Origin: Pseudomonas sp. UBA5706
GTDB lineage: Bacteria > Pseudomonadota > Gammaproteobacteria > Pseudomonadales > Pseudomonadaceae
DNA: 64,000 nucleotides
Assembly (NCBI RefSeq): GCF_002419965.1
Contig: NZ_DIHC01000033.1
Span: 30,175-94,174, forward strand
Reading direction: 5' to 3'
How positions within the stretch are numbered: the stretch's first letter is position 1; each line of letters begins with the position of its first letter. The position numbers and the translations under genes were made by a program. Under the pieces are notes generated by a model. The model was given only the letters and a program-made list of their open reading frames with translations. It was not told the origin of the DNA and ran no database searches. Shown piece by piece: positions 28,114-36,905 of the stretch.

Positions 28114-30267
28114 TTATTGCCTGGATTTGACCCGTGCCGTCGGCTCTGCAATCAGCGGGTCATCCGGCCAATAGTGTTTGGGGTACCGGCCCTTCAAATC
28201 CTTCCTTACCTCGGCATAGGTGCTGCGCCAGAAGTTGGCCAGGTCTTGCGTCACTTGCACCGGCCGGCGCGCCGGGGATAACAGGTGCAGCTTGACGAGC
28301 TGACGCCCGCCGGCGATACGAGGCGTGTCGCAAAGACCGAACAGCTCCTGCAGCCGCACCGCCAGAATCGGCGGAGTTTCGCTGTAATCCAGCCGCACCG
28401 AAGACCCCGACGGTACGCTTAAATGATGGGGTGCCTGTTCATCCAGTCGTTGCGGCAGCGGCCAGGGCAGGAGGCTGCGCACGATCGAAGACAAATCCAG
28501 ATTGCCGAAATGGCTCAGGCGCGTGACCTTGCCCAGGTACGGCAACAGCCATTGTTCGAGGCTCGCGAGCAAGGCATCGTTGCTGACATCCGGCCATTGG
28601 CTGCTGTCCTGCTTTTGCAGATCCAATTGTCGCAACAAGCTGACCCTGGCTTGCCACTGCCGCAGCTCTGGTGTCCAAGGGAGCAACTCCAGCCCTTTTC
28701 GCCGCACCAGCGCCAGCAAGGCCTGACCGCGCGCAGAGTCATCCAGCCCCTTAAGCGGTTCACGACTGATGATCAGCTCACCGGCCTTGCGCTGTCGCTC
28801 GGCACGAAACACGCCCTCGCGCTCGTCCCAATCCAATTGATCGAACAACGTGACTTGCTCTGAAAGCACCGAGTCGAACAGCGCCGGATCGAACTCGGCC
28901 GCCAGATAGATACGCTCTTCGCGCTGACCCTGGCGGCTTCCTAGCTCAGCGATGACCAGCCACGCGTGCTTCATCAGCGCATCGGGCTCGGCGAATAAGG
29001 CCGCGCGGCCGTTGGCCAGTCGATATTCAGCGCCGCCGGCCTTGCGTTGTTGGGCGACGCGATCGGGATACGCCAGGGCCAGCAAGGCGCCGAGCCAGCG
29101 TGGGTGATCGGGATCGGCAACCGGCTGTTTCGGGGCTCCTTTCAGCGCGCCGCGGTATTGCCTGGCCAGCTGTTTAGCCCGCTGCACCCCGCCCTGGGCA
29201 CCCCGGCCTGCGCGTTCGGTGCCCCCCAGCAGGGTCAAGCGGGTATGCAGGTCCGCCCCCGCACCGCGCAAGATGTCGCGCTCGCCCAGCAAGGCCGCGA
29301 CGTCACAGGCCAACACGCCAAGCCCCAGCGCCTGACCGCGCAGCAGCAGGTGCGCGATCCGCGGATGGGCGGGCACCTGCGCCATCGCTTGGCCATGCGG
29401 CGTGAGTTTCCATTGTTCACCCGGCTTACGGCTCAGCGCGTCGAGACGACCGAGCAGATCCTGCGCCTGTGCATAAGCCGCTCCGGGCGGCACATCCAGC
29501 CAGGCCAACTGCGCAGGCTCGACGCCCCAACGCGCCAGTTGCAACGCCAGCCCTGCGAGGTCAGCCTGAAGAATTTCAGCTGCGTCATAGGCCGCCATTT
29601 GCTCGTGCTGTGTTTCGGACCACAGGCGGTAGCACACACCGGGCGCAAGGCGCCCGGCCCGACCGGCACGCTGCGTGGCGCTGGCGCGGGAGATGCGCTG
29701 GGTATCGAGTCGGGTCATGCCGCTGCCCGGATCGAAACGTGGGACCCGTGCCAACCCTGCGTCGATCACCACCCGCACGCCATCGATGGTCAGGCTGGTC
29801 TCGGCGATATTGGTCGCCAGCACCACTTTGCGCTTGCCGTGGGGAGCAGGTTCGATGGCCGCACGCTGAGCACTCAGATCCATTTCGCCATGCAGCGGGC
29901 ACAGCATCACCTCACTGCGCTCGCCCAGCACATCAGACAGCTGTTGGTTAACCCGACGAATTTCCGCCTGCCCCGGCAGAAACACCAGCAGGCTTCCGCA
30001 CTCACTGCCCAGCGCATCGAGCACCGTTTGCACCACGCGCGGCTCGATGAACTCGCCCGGTTGAAACGGGCGCCCCCACTGCATCGTCACCGGGAACATG
30101 CGCCCTTCACTGCTGATCACCGGCGCGTCATCCAGCAAGTTCGACAGCCGCTCGCCCTCCAGGGTGGCCGACATCAGCAAAATCTTCAGCAGCTGCTCGT
30201 CGCGAAATAACGCCCGGCCATTGAGGCTCAACGCCAGCGCCAGATCGGCATCCAGACTGCGCTCGAG
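28114..30267 (-). pseudogene. hrpB: hrpB ATP-dependent helicase, 5' end removed by island insertion
   Basis: This is the resident high-GC copy. It aligns from SLDADLALAL to the C-terminus with the intact copy at 36906-39428, including QRAGRAGRLAPG (motif VI) and the HrpB C-terminal domain. About 138 N-terminal residues, including Walker A and the DEFH box, are missing. The alignment stops at about 30265, where expected sequence ('gcgctcgtggaattcgtc' on the plus strand) changes to 'gcgctcgagcattttgcc'. An ATG created at the junction could start a 718-aa product, but without motifs I and II it cannot act as a helicase. Confidence 0.9.
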
Positions 30268-30341
30268 CATTTTGCCACTTGCACTGACTTGTCAAATCCA
30301 CGAGAATATAGATATCACAAGGGCTATGGGCACGCAATACC
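30266..30341. other. Left end of the integrated island (attachment-site region)
   Basis: The break in hrpB marks the element edge at about 30266. Just inside, ttgtcaaatccacg (30290-30303) faces cgtggataaaaatttgacaa (30342-30361), an imperfect inverted repeat suitable for recombinase binding. The region is AT-rich compared with hrpB. The matching right end was not found in the window. Confidence 0.65.
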
Positions 30342-32657
30342 GTGGATAAAAATTTGACAATCATCAAAGGAATGCTTGCCTTGGTGAACTATCCGTTCAC
30401 CACCCTCCCGGAGGACGTCGTAGCCCTGATGACACGCACCTACGCTCCGATCGCCATGGACGGGATGAGCCAATTGATCAAGCTGTTCGATGCGTACTGC
30501 AACGTCACCAAGGCGGAAATCACGTACATGGGGATGTCCTCGCCCAGCTTCGAAAGCACAATTCGTGGCTTCTTAGGGGCCCTGTCCGATGACACCTTTA
30601 TTGGTGTGACCCGTGGCCTTCGAACGAGTTATGCAAAGGAATTCGTTCGGCTGATCCACGAGATGGCGAAAGACGTTCCTTTGCTTCCGACCTTTGAAGG
30701 GAAAGATGGCTGGCCTACGCCCAATGCAAGATATTGGGCAGTTGCCAAAGAAAATCTCGACCCGTCCGCAGTTAGGTTTTGGAACGGCTGGCCCGTAGAA
30801 AGCGCCGACGGTAAGACTATCTACATGTCCTTTGCCAATCTCTGGATCTCGCACGGGGCGGAGTTTACGGAGCAAGCGTACAAAGCCCTTTGCCAGTGGG
30901 CGATCAAGATGCGGCGCCCAAGATGCAGTGAGTTCAGTGCATTCCTAAATTTTGTGTCAGAGCGGGCCAATAGTTGGCCTGTGGAAACATTCCGGGATCC
31001 TATTCAGATCAAACATCTGTTCTTGGATTTCATGGTTTGGTATTTCAAAGACCAGCTCGCGCAAGACAACGATCTTGCGACGGCTACAAAGTCATATGCT
31101 GCTTTCATCAACCTGATCACCTCTACCATGCTGGCCGGGGGATCGTGGGTGAAGCCGTTCATGGGAAATTTGCCAAAGCCAAAAGTTATCAATGTCGCCG
31201 GTGTAGACACGAATAAAAAGAAGAACAGCAAAGGTGAGGTCATCAAGGCGAAACTCATTACCGAGATTCCGTATGAAGTAACCGATACACAAGCCATCGA
31301 ACTATTGTTTAAGATCATCAAAGCTGACAATGATATTTTGTACCGCTGGGCAAATGCTCAGGCCTGGAAAACCTCGAACAACCGAAAAGCCAGAGAACGC
31401 CTAGCCAAGTCCGGAAGTTCCGACAAGGTTATCTATGCCACACATTCTCAACCCCATGACCTCAACCCTGCCGACGTGTGTGCAGCTTTCCAAGAACATG
31501 GCTTTGACTACGTCAAACGAGACTTCTCAAAGCGGTTTGGGAAAAATGTCAACCGCGAATTCTTGAATGGCTTTCTAAATGTTCCAACACCTGATGATCT
31601 GTATCCATTCAAGCTACTCCTGGTACATGCTTACCCTTGTATCACGCAATCGTTCATCGATAACTTGGAGCTATATAACGAGCAGGGCGTACTCCATGGC
31701 TTTGTGAAGCTAGAGGGCTACTATCAGCTCACTGGCTACAAAGACCGAAGAGGCGGGAAACTCAGTGAGATCAAGGTCAAGCTGACGCCTCGGGACGCGG
31801 TGCGTGTGCGGCAGGTGATCAGGGCGACACAGCCCCTGAGAGATTACCTCAGAGACCAGGACGACGACGCATGGCGATATCTGTTCATAGCCTGCTCTCG
31901 CGGCCTGACGCACCCCACGAAAATGGTAGCGACGAACTGGAATTCAGGCACTTTGGCAACCCGCTATCAACACCTTTTCGACGAATTCTCCCCCTACCTG
32001 AAGCGCCCGAGGGAGGAGGTAGAGGACTACATCTGCCGGATCTCGATTACGTCACTGAGGGCGACCAGAGCGGTTCTCACCTACATCGAGAGCAACAGCA
32101 TCACGGACACAGCGAAGGCACTCGGGCATTCCGACGTGTCGCTCGATCTGCTTGAGCGCTATCTACCTGAGCCGATCCTGGCTTTTTTCCAAACAAGATG
32201 GATCCGAGTCTTTCAGAGAGGAATAATTTGCATGGCCATGAAAGACAGTAAGTATTTGCTGAAAGTCTCGAATTTTCAAACCTTCGATGAGCTTCATACC
32301 TTTCTGGAGAACAATGCATTGAAGGACATTCCAGAAAGCATGCGTGACCCAGAGGCCCTGAAGAATCCAAAGCTCTCAAGATCGTCCCCCCAGGACAAAG
32401 AAGCAGCAGATCGGGTCGTCATCTCGCTCGACGTCGGGATCTTGACCGCGTTGCTCTCCATTGAGGAAGCCGTTCGGATGTCTACCCGCCGCGATGAGAT
32501 CAATGCTAAGGCGCTGTACTGGGCAAAACTGACCAGCCTTCTTGTCAACGATATCGCAGACGGGAACGAGTTTGACCTGCAGGACTACTTGGCAACCGCG
32601 CGCGGTCAAGTCGACGCAGCACAAATGGAGGCCATCATTTATGCTACTGCCGCCTGA
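30342..32657 (+). CDS. ginA: Large tyrosine recombinase, first gene of a GInt-type integrase operon
   Basis: This 771-aa protein is far longer than ordinary phage integrases. Near its C-terminus it has RISITSLRATRAVLTYIE followed by LGHSDVSLDLLERYLPEP. That is the last part of a tyrosine recombinase domain with a GH pair and the nucleophilic Tyr, although the usual HxxR histidine is not obvious. The start is a GTG at 30342 or an ATG at 30372. It is first in a four-gene overlapping operon at the element edge. This matches GInt islands, which need three large integrases and one small protein for movement. The symbol rests on gene order and size. Confidence 0.75.
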   Translation: MDKNLTIIKGMLALVNYPFTTLPEDVVALMTRTYAPIAMDGMSQLIKLFDAYCNVTKAEITYMGMSSPSFESTIRGFLGALSDDTFIGVTRGLRTSYAKEFVRLIHEMAKDVPLLPTFEGKDGWPTPNARYWAVAKENLDPSAVRFWNGWPVESADGKTIYMSFANLWISHGAEFTEQAYKALCQWAIKMRRPRCSEFSAFLNFVSERANSWPVETFRDPIQIKHLFLDFMVWYFKDQLAQDNDLATATKSYAAFINLITSTMLAGGSWVKPFMGNLPKPKVINVAGVDTNKKKNSKGEVIKAKLITEIPYEVTDTQAIELLFKIIKADNDILYRWANAQAWKTSNNRKARERLAKSGSSDKVIYATHSQPHDLNPADVCAAFQEHGFDYVKRDFSKRFGKNVNREFLNGFLNVPTPDDLYPFKLLLVHAYPCITQSFIDNLELYNEQGVLHGFVKLEGYYQLTGYKDRRGGKLSEIKVKLTPRDAVRVRQVIRATQPLRDYLRDQDDDAWRYLFIACSRGLTHPTKMVATNWNSGTLATRYQHLFDEFSPYLKRPREEVEDYICRISITSLRATRAVLTYIESNSITDTAKALGHSDVSLDLLERYLPEPILAFFQTRWIRVFQRGIICMAMKDSKYLLKVSNFQTFDELHTFLENNALKDIPESMRDPEALKNPKLSRSSPQDKEAADRVVISLDVGILTALLSIEEAVRMSTRRDEINAKALYWAKLTSLLVNDIADGNEFDLQDYLATARGQVDAAQMEAIIYATAA

Positions 32658-34743
32658 ACTCGCTTTCTTGGCCCCCCTGCTCCGATCACCTCGTGAGGAG
32701 TATAAGTCAGCAGCTTGGCTGATCAGTGACTTCGACAGCACAATATGGCAGTACTCTTTTGAGTACAAAAAAGCCCCAAAGGAGCTGGACTGGAATGTCC
32801 CTTTGTCCGATGGCAGCTCGCTTCTCGACGAAAAAAACAGAGACACGCTGCTGGGGTTTAAGTACTTCCTTACCTGTAGCACTCGCAACGAAAGTGATAC
32901 TGGCGAAACTAATGATCTCAAAGGGCAACAGGCAAGGCAATTCTGGCGCGCCTGTCACATTATTGATTTCTTGCTCATCAACGACTCTCGCTACCAAATT
33001 TTCAGGTACGGCCTGGCAGGGCTAACGGGAGGCAATCTGATTGAGTTGCTGGACACCCTCTCAAAAAACACGTCTATTTCCGAATCAGTCTACAGTTGGA
33101 CTCCGACTCTGCGGGAGTATTGCTACACCCTTCTTAAAGAAACGGACGATAGCAGGATCTTTGAGACCCTCAAGGCACGTCCCCAGCTTATGATCCTTAC
33201 CAACGAACAGAAGGATGAAGATGAGCTGGGCATCCCGTTCGACCTGATCCCGCCAATTAGGGCTTGTTTATACCTAAATGACATGTACGGCTCGCCTCAA
33301 GTTGATTATGGTCTTCAACCCAATACGATACGTCTTTCTCAGGTTCTTTATCCACAGTGCCTATGGGGCAGGACGCAGGCTAAGACCGTACATTCTGTAT
33401 TAGGCTTCAACGATGATACATCGATGTTCACTCGTGAATACGCTGGTGTGCCGGCGCATACGGGCACGAACACAATAATGCGTGACCAAACATACTTCGA
33501 TTATCGATCGAGCTTGTACAATCTTGGGACGCTCTTGGAAATCGGACTACCGGCCCCTCAAATTTCAGCACTTGTGGAGGCGGACGCCTATACCCCAAAA
33601 CTCGGGCTAAAGGGAAGGTTTAGAACCGTACCCTCCGATACTGTATTCAAATCGATTCGACACGCAATCGAATTCCACATTGAACACGGCGAAGAGATTA
33701 TCAAAGGGTTTTGTCGAATTGCCCTGGAATGCCAAAAGCGGGGCGTCGCCCCATCAACGCTTTCGGAAGCTGAAGTCAAGAGTATTATTGGCCCGTACCT
33801 GGTCAATCTGGGTGTATCACAGCTGTCTCTGAGTTCGCGGATCATCGACACAAAAACGCTGCGCGAGTCAATCAAAGGCAATAAAGAAGAATATTTTATC
33901 AAGCTAAGGAATAATGTAGGACTATACGATCTGCTAGCCGCCTATGTGGGCGGAATCCAGCTCACGGTCGGCGTGCTAATGGCCAGGCGGGTTAGCGAGC
34001 TTTATACACTTAAGGCTAACAAATGCCTAAGTGAATGTGGAGACTGGCTTTATTTCCGCAATGCCAAGAGTAGCAAGCACCTGTTCGGCCATCGCCGCTC
34101 CGAAGCTCGCCCTATCGAACCTATCGCTGGGGATATGATCAAAAATTTAATAAAAATGCAAAAGATCCTTTTGCGTATCGGCTACATTAAATCCTACCAC
34201 ACCCTTTTTGCGCTTCCGCAGATGCGGGGCAATCGGGGCTTGGTAGATTCGGGCAATGCCGCTTACAACCGCAATCTCGATATTTTTTGTGATTACTTCG
34301 AAATGCCGGTCAATGCACTGGGGCAGCGTTGGTACCTGCGCCAACACCAGATGCGACGCTTCTTCGCAATGCTCTTCTTCTATTGCGGCAGTTTTTCAAG
34401 CCTTGATACGCTGAGATGGATGCTCGGCCATACTGACATCAAGCATGTTTGGAACTACCTCACTGAAAGTACGGAGGGCGCCATCCTGGCCTCGGCCGCT
34501 GCGCAGCATGCAGCCGAAAACATCCACATCGGGAATACAGAAAACTTCAAGGAACTCGTAGAGCTCATCAAAGAGCATTACCAGACTGAAAACTATACTC
34601 TCATTGCAACTTCCGAGCTTGAAGATTACATCAGCGACCTTATGAGCGAAGGCATGGTTGAGATCGAACCCGAGTTCTTCACCGATGCTGACGGCACCCA
34701 CATGAAGATCGTTTCTCGTTTGAAATACAAGGAGGCAGCGTGA
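32641..34743 (+). CDS. ginB: Large tyrosine recombinase, second gene of the GInt-type operon
   Basis: The 700-aa protein has a recombinase C-terminus. LMARRVSELYTLKANKC provides the first catalytic Arg, RQHQMRRFFAMLFFY the HxxR box, and LGHTDIKHVWNYLTES the GH and nucleophilic Tyr. The ATG at 32641 lies behind GGAGG and overlaps the previous gene by 17 bp, so an upstream in-frame start was not used. Its stop overlaps the GTG of the next gene. Long N-terminal parts with no recognised domain are the norm in this trio type. Confidence 0.8.
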   Translation: MLLPPELAFLAPLLRSPREEYKSAAWLISDFDSTIWQYSFEYKKAPKELDWNVPLSDGSSLLDEKNRDTLLGFKYFLTCSTRNESDTGETNDLKGQQARQFWRACHIIDFLLINDSRYQIFRYGLAGLTGGNLIELLDTLSKNTSISESVYSWTPTLREYCYTLLKETDDSRIFETLKARPQLMILTNEQKDEDELGIPFDLIPPIRACLYLNDMYGSPQVDYGLQPNTIRLSQVLYPQCLWGRTQAKTVHSVLGFNDDTSMFTREYAGVPAHTGTNTIMRDQTYFDYRSSLYNLGTLLEIGLPAPQISALVEADAYTPKLGLKGRFRTVPSDTVFKSIRHAIEFHIEHGEEIIKGFCRIALECQKRGVAPSTLSEAEVKSIIGPYLVNLGVSQLSLSSRIIDTKTLRESIKGNKEEYFIKLRNNVGLYDLLAAYVGGIQLTVGVLMARRVSELYTLKANKCLSECGDWLYFRNAKSSKHLFGHRRSEARPIEPIAGDMIKNLIKMQKILLRIGYIKSYHTLFALPQMRGNRGLVDSGNAAYNRNLDIFCDYFEMPVNALGQRWYLRQHQMRRFFAMLFFYCGSFSSLDTLRWMLGHTDIKHVWNYLTESTEGAILASAAAQHAAENIHIGNTENFKELVELIKEHYQTENYTLIATSELEDYISDLMSEGMVEIEPEFFTDADGTHMKIVSRLKYKEAA

Positions 34744-35366
34744 TAGACAACAAGCCTTCTCGGGCTGACAGTGCCCGTGCGGGCGCTGTGGCTTTGCAAC
34801 GCCTTCTGAGCCAGGTCATCACAACTCCGCACGCCTTTGCTGCGGACAAACCGCTGATTGCCGCTCTGAATTCCCAAGCTGGCCTTGCAAACCTTGATCT
34901 AACTGTCCAGGCCGATAATGGGGATACACTTAACTGCTTCCCCACAAGCCTTAATACCCTCAAAAAATACAGTGATGAGGTGCTCATAGGCGGATTCAAA
35001 TCCCTCAACGCGCTTCGGGCAAAAGCCCTGGAAGCCATCGAGCGCCATGACCGCCAGAAAACCAAGAGTAATAAGCGTACAAAAGAGGGCCTAAAGCTAA
35101 CAGTCGCCGACCATGAACAAGAGCTTGATATGCTTCGCCAGACCAACTTCTTGCTCCTGCGAGCGCTGCAAGAGTCTATGGGTCAAATCAAAAGCATCAG
35201 CACAGCAAGTGATCCGTTAACCCGCGAAAAATGGGCATCAGATGCCATCGCTACCCTTTTGGCGATCACAAGCCTCGCTATCCCCCCTTTTAATCTTGCT
35301 GACACCCCACAACAACAAAAGCATAGACCTTCCACGGTGGCGGACATCAATGACTACCGAAAGTAA
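34740..35366 (+). CDS. Small helical accessory protein of the GInt-type operon
   Basis: The 208-aa protein is basic and mostly helical, with a predicted coiled coil around residues 85-145 (ALRAKALEAIERHDRQK and later EQELDMLRQTNFLLLRAL). It begins at a GTG inside the stop of the preceding recombinase, behind a strong AAGGAGG. It fits the small helix-loop-helix protein required with three integrases in GInt elements; I am not certain which gin letter applies. No enzymatic motif is present. A DNA-binding or assembly role in recombination is inferred. Confidence 0.7.
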   Translation: MIDNKPSRADSARAGAVALQRLLSQVITTPHAFAADKPLIAALNSQAGLANLDLTVQADNGDTLNCFPTSLNTLKKYSDEVLIGGFKSLNALRAKALEAIERHDRQKTKSNKRTKEGLKLTVADHEQELDMLRQTNFLLLRALQESMGQIKSISTASDPLTREKWASDAIATLLAITSLAIPPFNLADTPQQQKHRPSTVADINDYRK

Positions 35367-36795
35367 GCACTCAGATCGTTATTCTAAAAAAATGTACACG
35401 CTTTTAGGCGAGCATAAAACATTCGGAAGCTTCTCGGTTGACCGGATATTGATGCGCGACGCCACCAACATTTCGTTTATGAGTTGGCCTAATGGCTCCC
35501 CATGCATCATTGGAAATCTGTATATGCTTACCCTATTCAATAGGAAGGGGCGAGGCGGTGGACATGGCCTGTCCCGATCGGGCCAAGGCGGAGGGACAAT
35601 GGGCGACTATGCCGCCAAGCTCAGTCAGCTCCTCCGTCGTTGCTACCGGGATGCACGCGATCCGATAAGAATGAACGACGGCGATTTTGCAGACTATATA
35701 GAGGAACTAAGAACAGAGCCTTCCCCTACGAACCCATCAAGGAAAAAGCGTACTGAAGATTCAATTTCTGAAGTTGGCCGGGTATGGCTAGATTTTTTAG
35801 GATTCGTAGGGCGCATCCACGGATACGAGGACTTCGTCTCCCCGGAAGGTCGAATCCGCGCCGAGCAGAAAACATTTGTGTTTGTAGACCACGCAGGCAA
35901 CAAATCGAACCGTAATTTTTTGACTCACCACTCCTTTGGCCCCCCTTCTAGAAAAAAATCCAGAAACCCTATCACCAATGAGCAAATTATACTTCTTAAG
36001 GAAACCTCTAGGAAGTCCAACGACACTAACTTTGTTAAAACTAGGCGCTCATTACTGATTGACGTCCTGACGGATACTGGTGCCCGCCGCTCGGAAATTC
36101 CCAACCTGACTATTGACGACATAGAAAGGGCAAAGGCGATGCCAACTCCGACTTTGTCAATGACCACATTGAAAAGAGGAGGCGAAGTATTCATAAGAGA
36201 AGTACCTGTACATCCTTCCATGCTTCAACTTCTGGATACATTTATTCAGAAGCAGCGTCGGAATATTATGAAAAAATTTCTCAAGGGCAAAAAAGATCAC
36301 CGTTTCCTCTTCGTATCGGAAACAACCGGAAAACCACTGACCAGTAAAACGTTGTACAATGAAATAGCAAACCTTAGAGACCTCGCCGGAATCGAATCTC
36401 AAACCTGTCCGCACATGTTTCGCCACAGATACGTCACTGAATACTTTATCGACTTTATCAAACAGCATCAAATCAACAATGCTGATGACTTTCGCCGGAC
36501 TTTGCTTCTTGACATTACAATATTCAAAGAAAAGGTCATGAAATTTACCGGCCACCTCACTCCAGCCTCCATCGACACATACCTGCACCTAGCTCTGGAA
36601 GCACTGAGCGAGTATTCCACCACGGTAACGTCTATTTACGTCAAGCGCGCCATGGATGGATACTTCAGGCGTGAGAAGGAACTGCGTCAGCGCCTGCAGG
36701 AAGGGATGCCCGTCGATGAGTATCTGATGGAACTCGACCTCCTTCAATCGATGTACAAAGATGATCTTAAGGTAGCTGAGTCAAGGACGGAATAA
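35350..36795 (+). CDS. Tyrosine recombinase, third integrase of the GInt-type operon
   Basis: The 481-aa protein has the full catalytic set: TGARRSEIPNLTIDD (first Arg), CPHMFRHRYVTEYF (HxxR) and FTGHLTPASIDTYLHLA (GH and nucleophilic Tyr). The ATG at 35350 overlaps the preceding gene by 17 bp. An upstream start at 35242 would run inside that gene and has no ribosome site. It is the last gene of the operon; the cargo begins right after it, with the second hrpB on the opposite strand. Confidence 0.85.
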   Translation: MTTESKHSDRYSKKMYTLLGEHKTFGSFSVDRILMRDATNISFMSWPNGSPCIIGNLYMLTLFNRKGRGGGHGLSRSGQGGGTMGDYAAKLSQLLRRCYRDARDPIRMNDGDFADYIEELRTEPSPTNPSRKKRTEDSISEVGRVWLDFLGFVGRIHGYEDFVSPEGRIRAEQKTFVFVDHAGNKSNRNFLTHHSFGPPSRKKSRNPITNEQIILLKETSRKSNDTNFVKTRRSLLIDVLTDTGARRSEIPNLTIDDIERAKAMPTPTLSMTTLKRGGEVFIREVPVHPSMLQLLDTFIQKQRRNIMKKFLKGKKDHRFLFVSETTGKPLTSKTLYNEIANLRDLAGIESQTCPHMFRHRYVTEYFIDFIKQHQINNADDFRRTLLLDITIFKEKVMKFTGHLTPASIDTYLHLALEALSEYSTTVTSIYVKRAMDGYFRREKELRQRLQEGMPVDEYLMELDLLQSMYKDDLKVAESRTE

Positions 36796-36905
36796 TCTGC
36801 GTCTGCGGGTCTGAGTAGCGGAGGATGTAGCCGCCCCAGACACCCAGCTAGTCGGCCAGCCGGTATCGTAGGCTAAGCATTCAGGCAGTGGCCCCCAATC
36901 TTACT

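Noticed and set aside
28114..30270. Functional shortened hrpB from the junction ATG
   Set aside because: Walker A and the DExH box are missing, so helicase activity is not expected.
30266..30341. tRNA or tmRNA as integration target
   Set aside because: No cloverleaf or tRNA 3' end is visible; the interrupted sequence is clearly the hrpB coding region.
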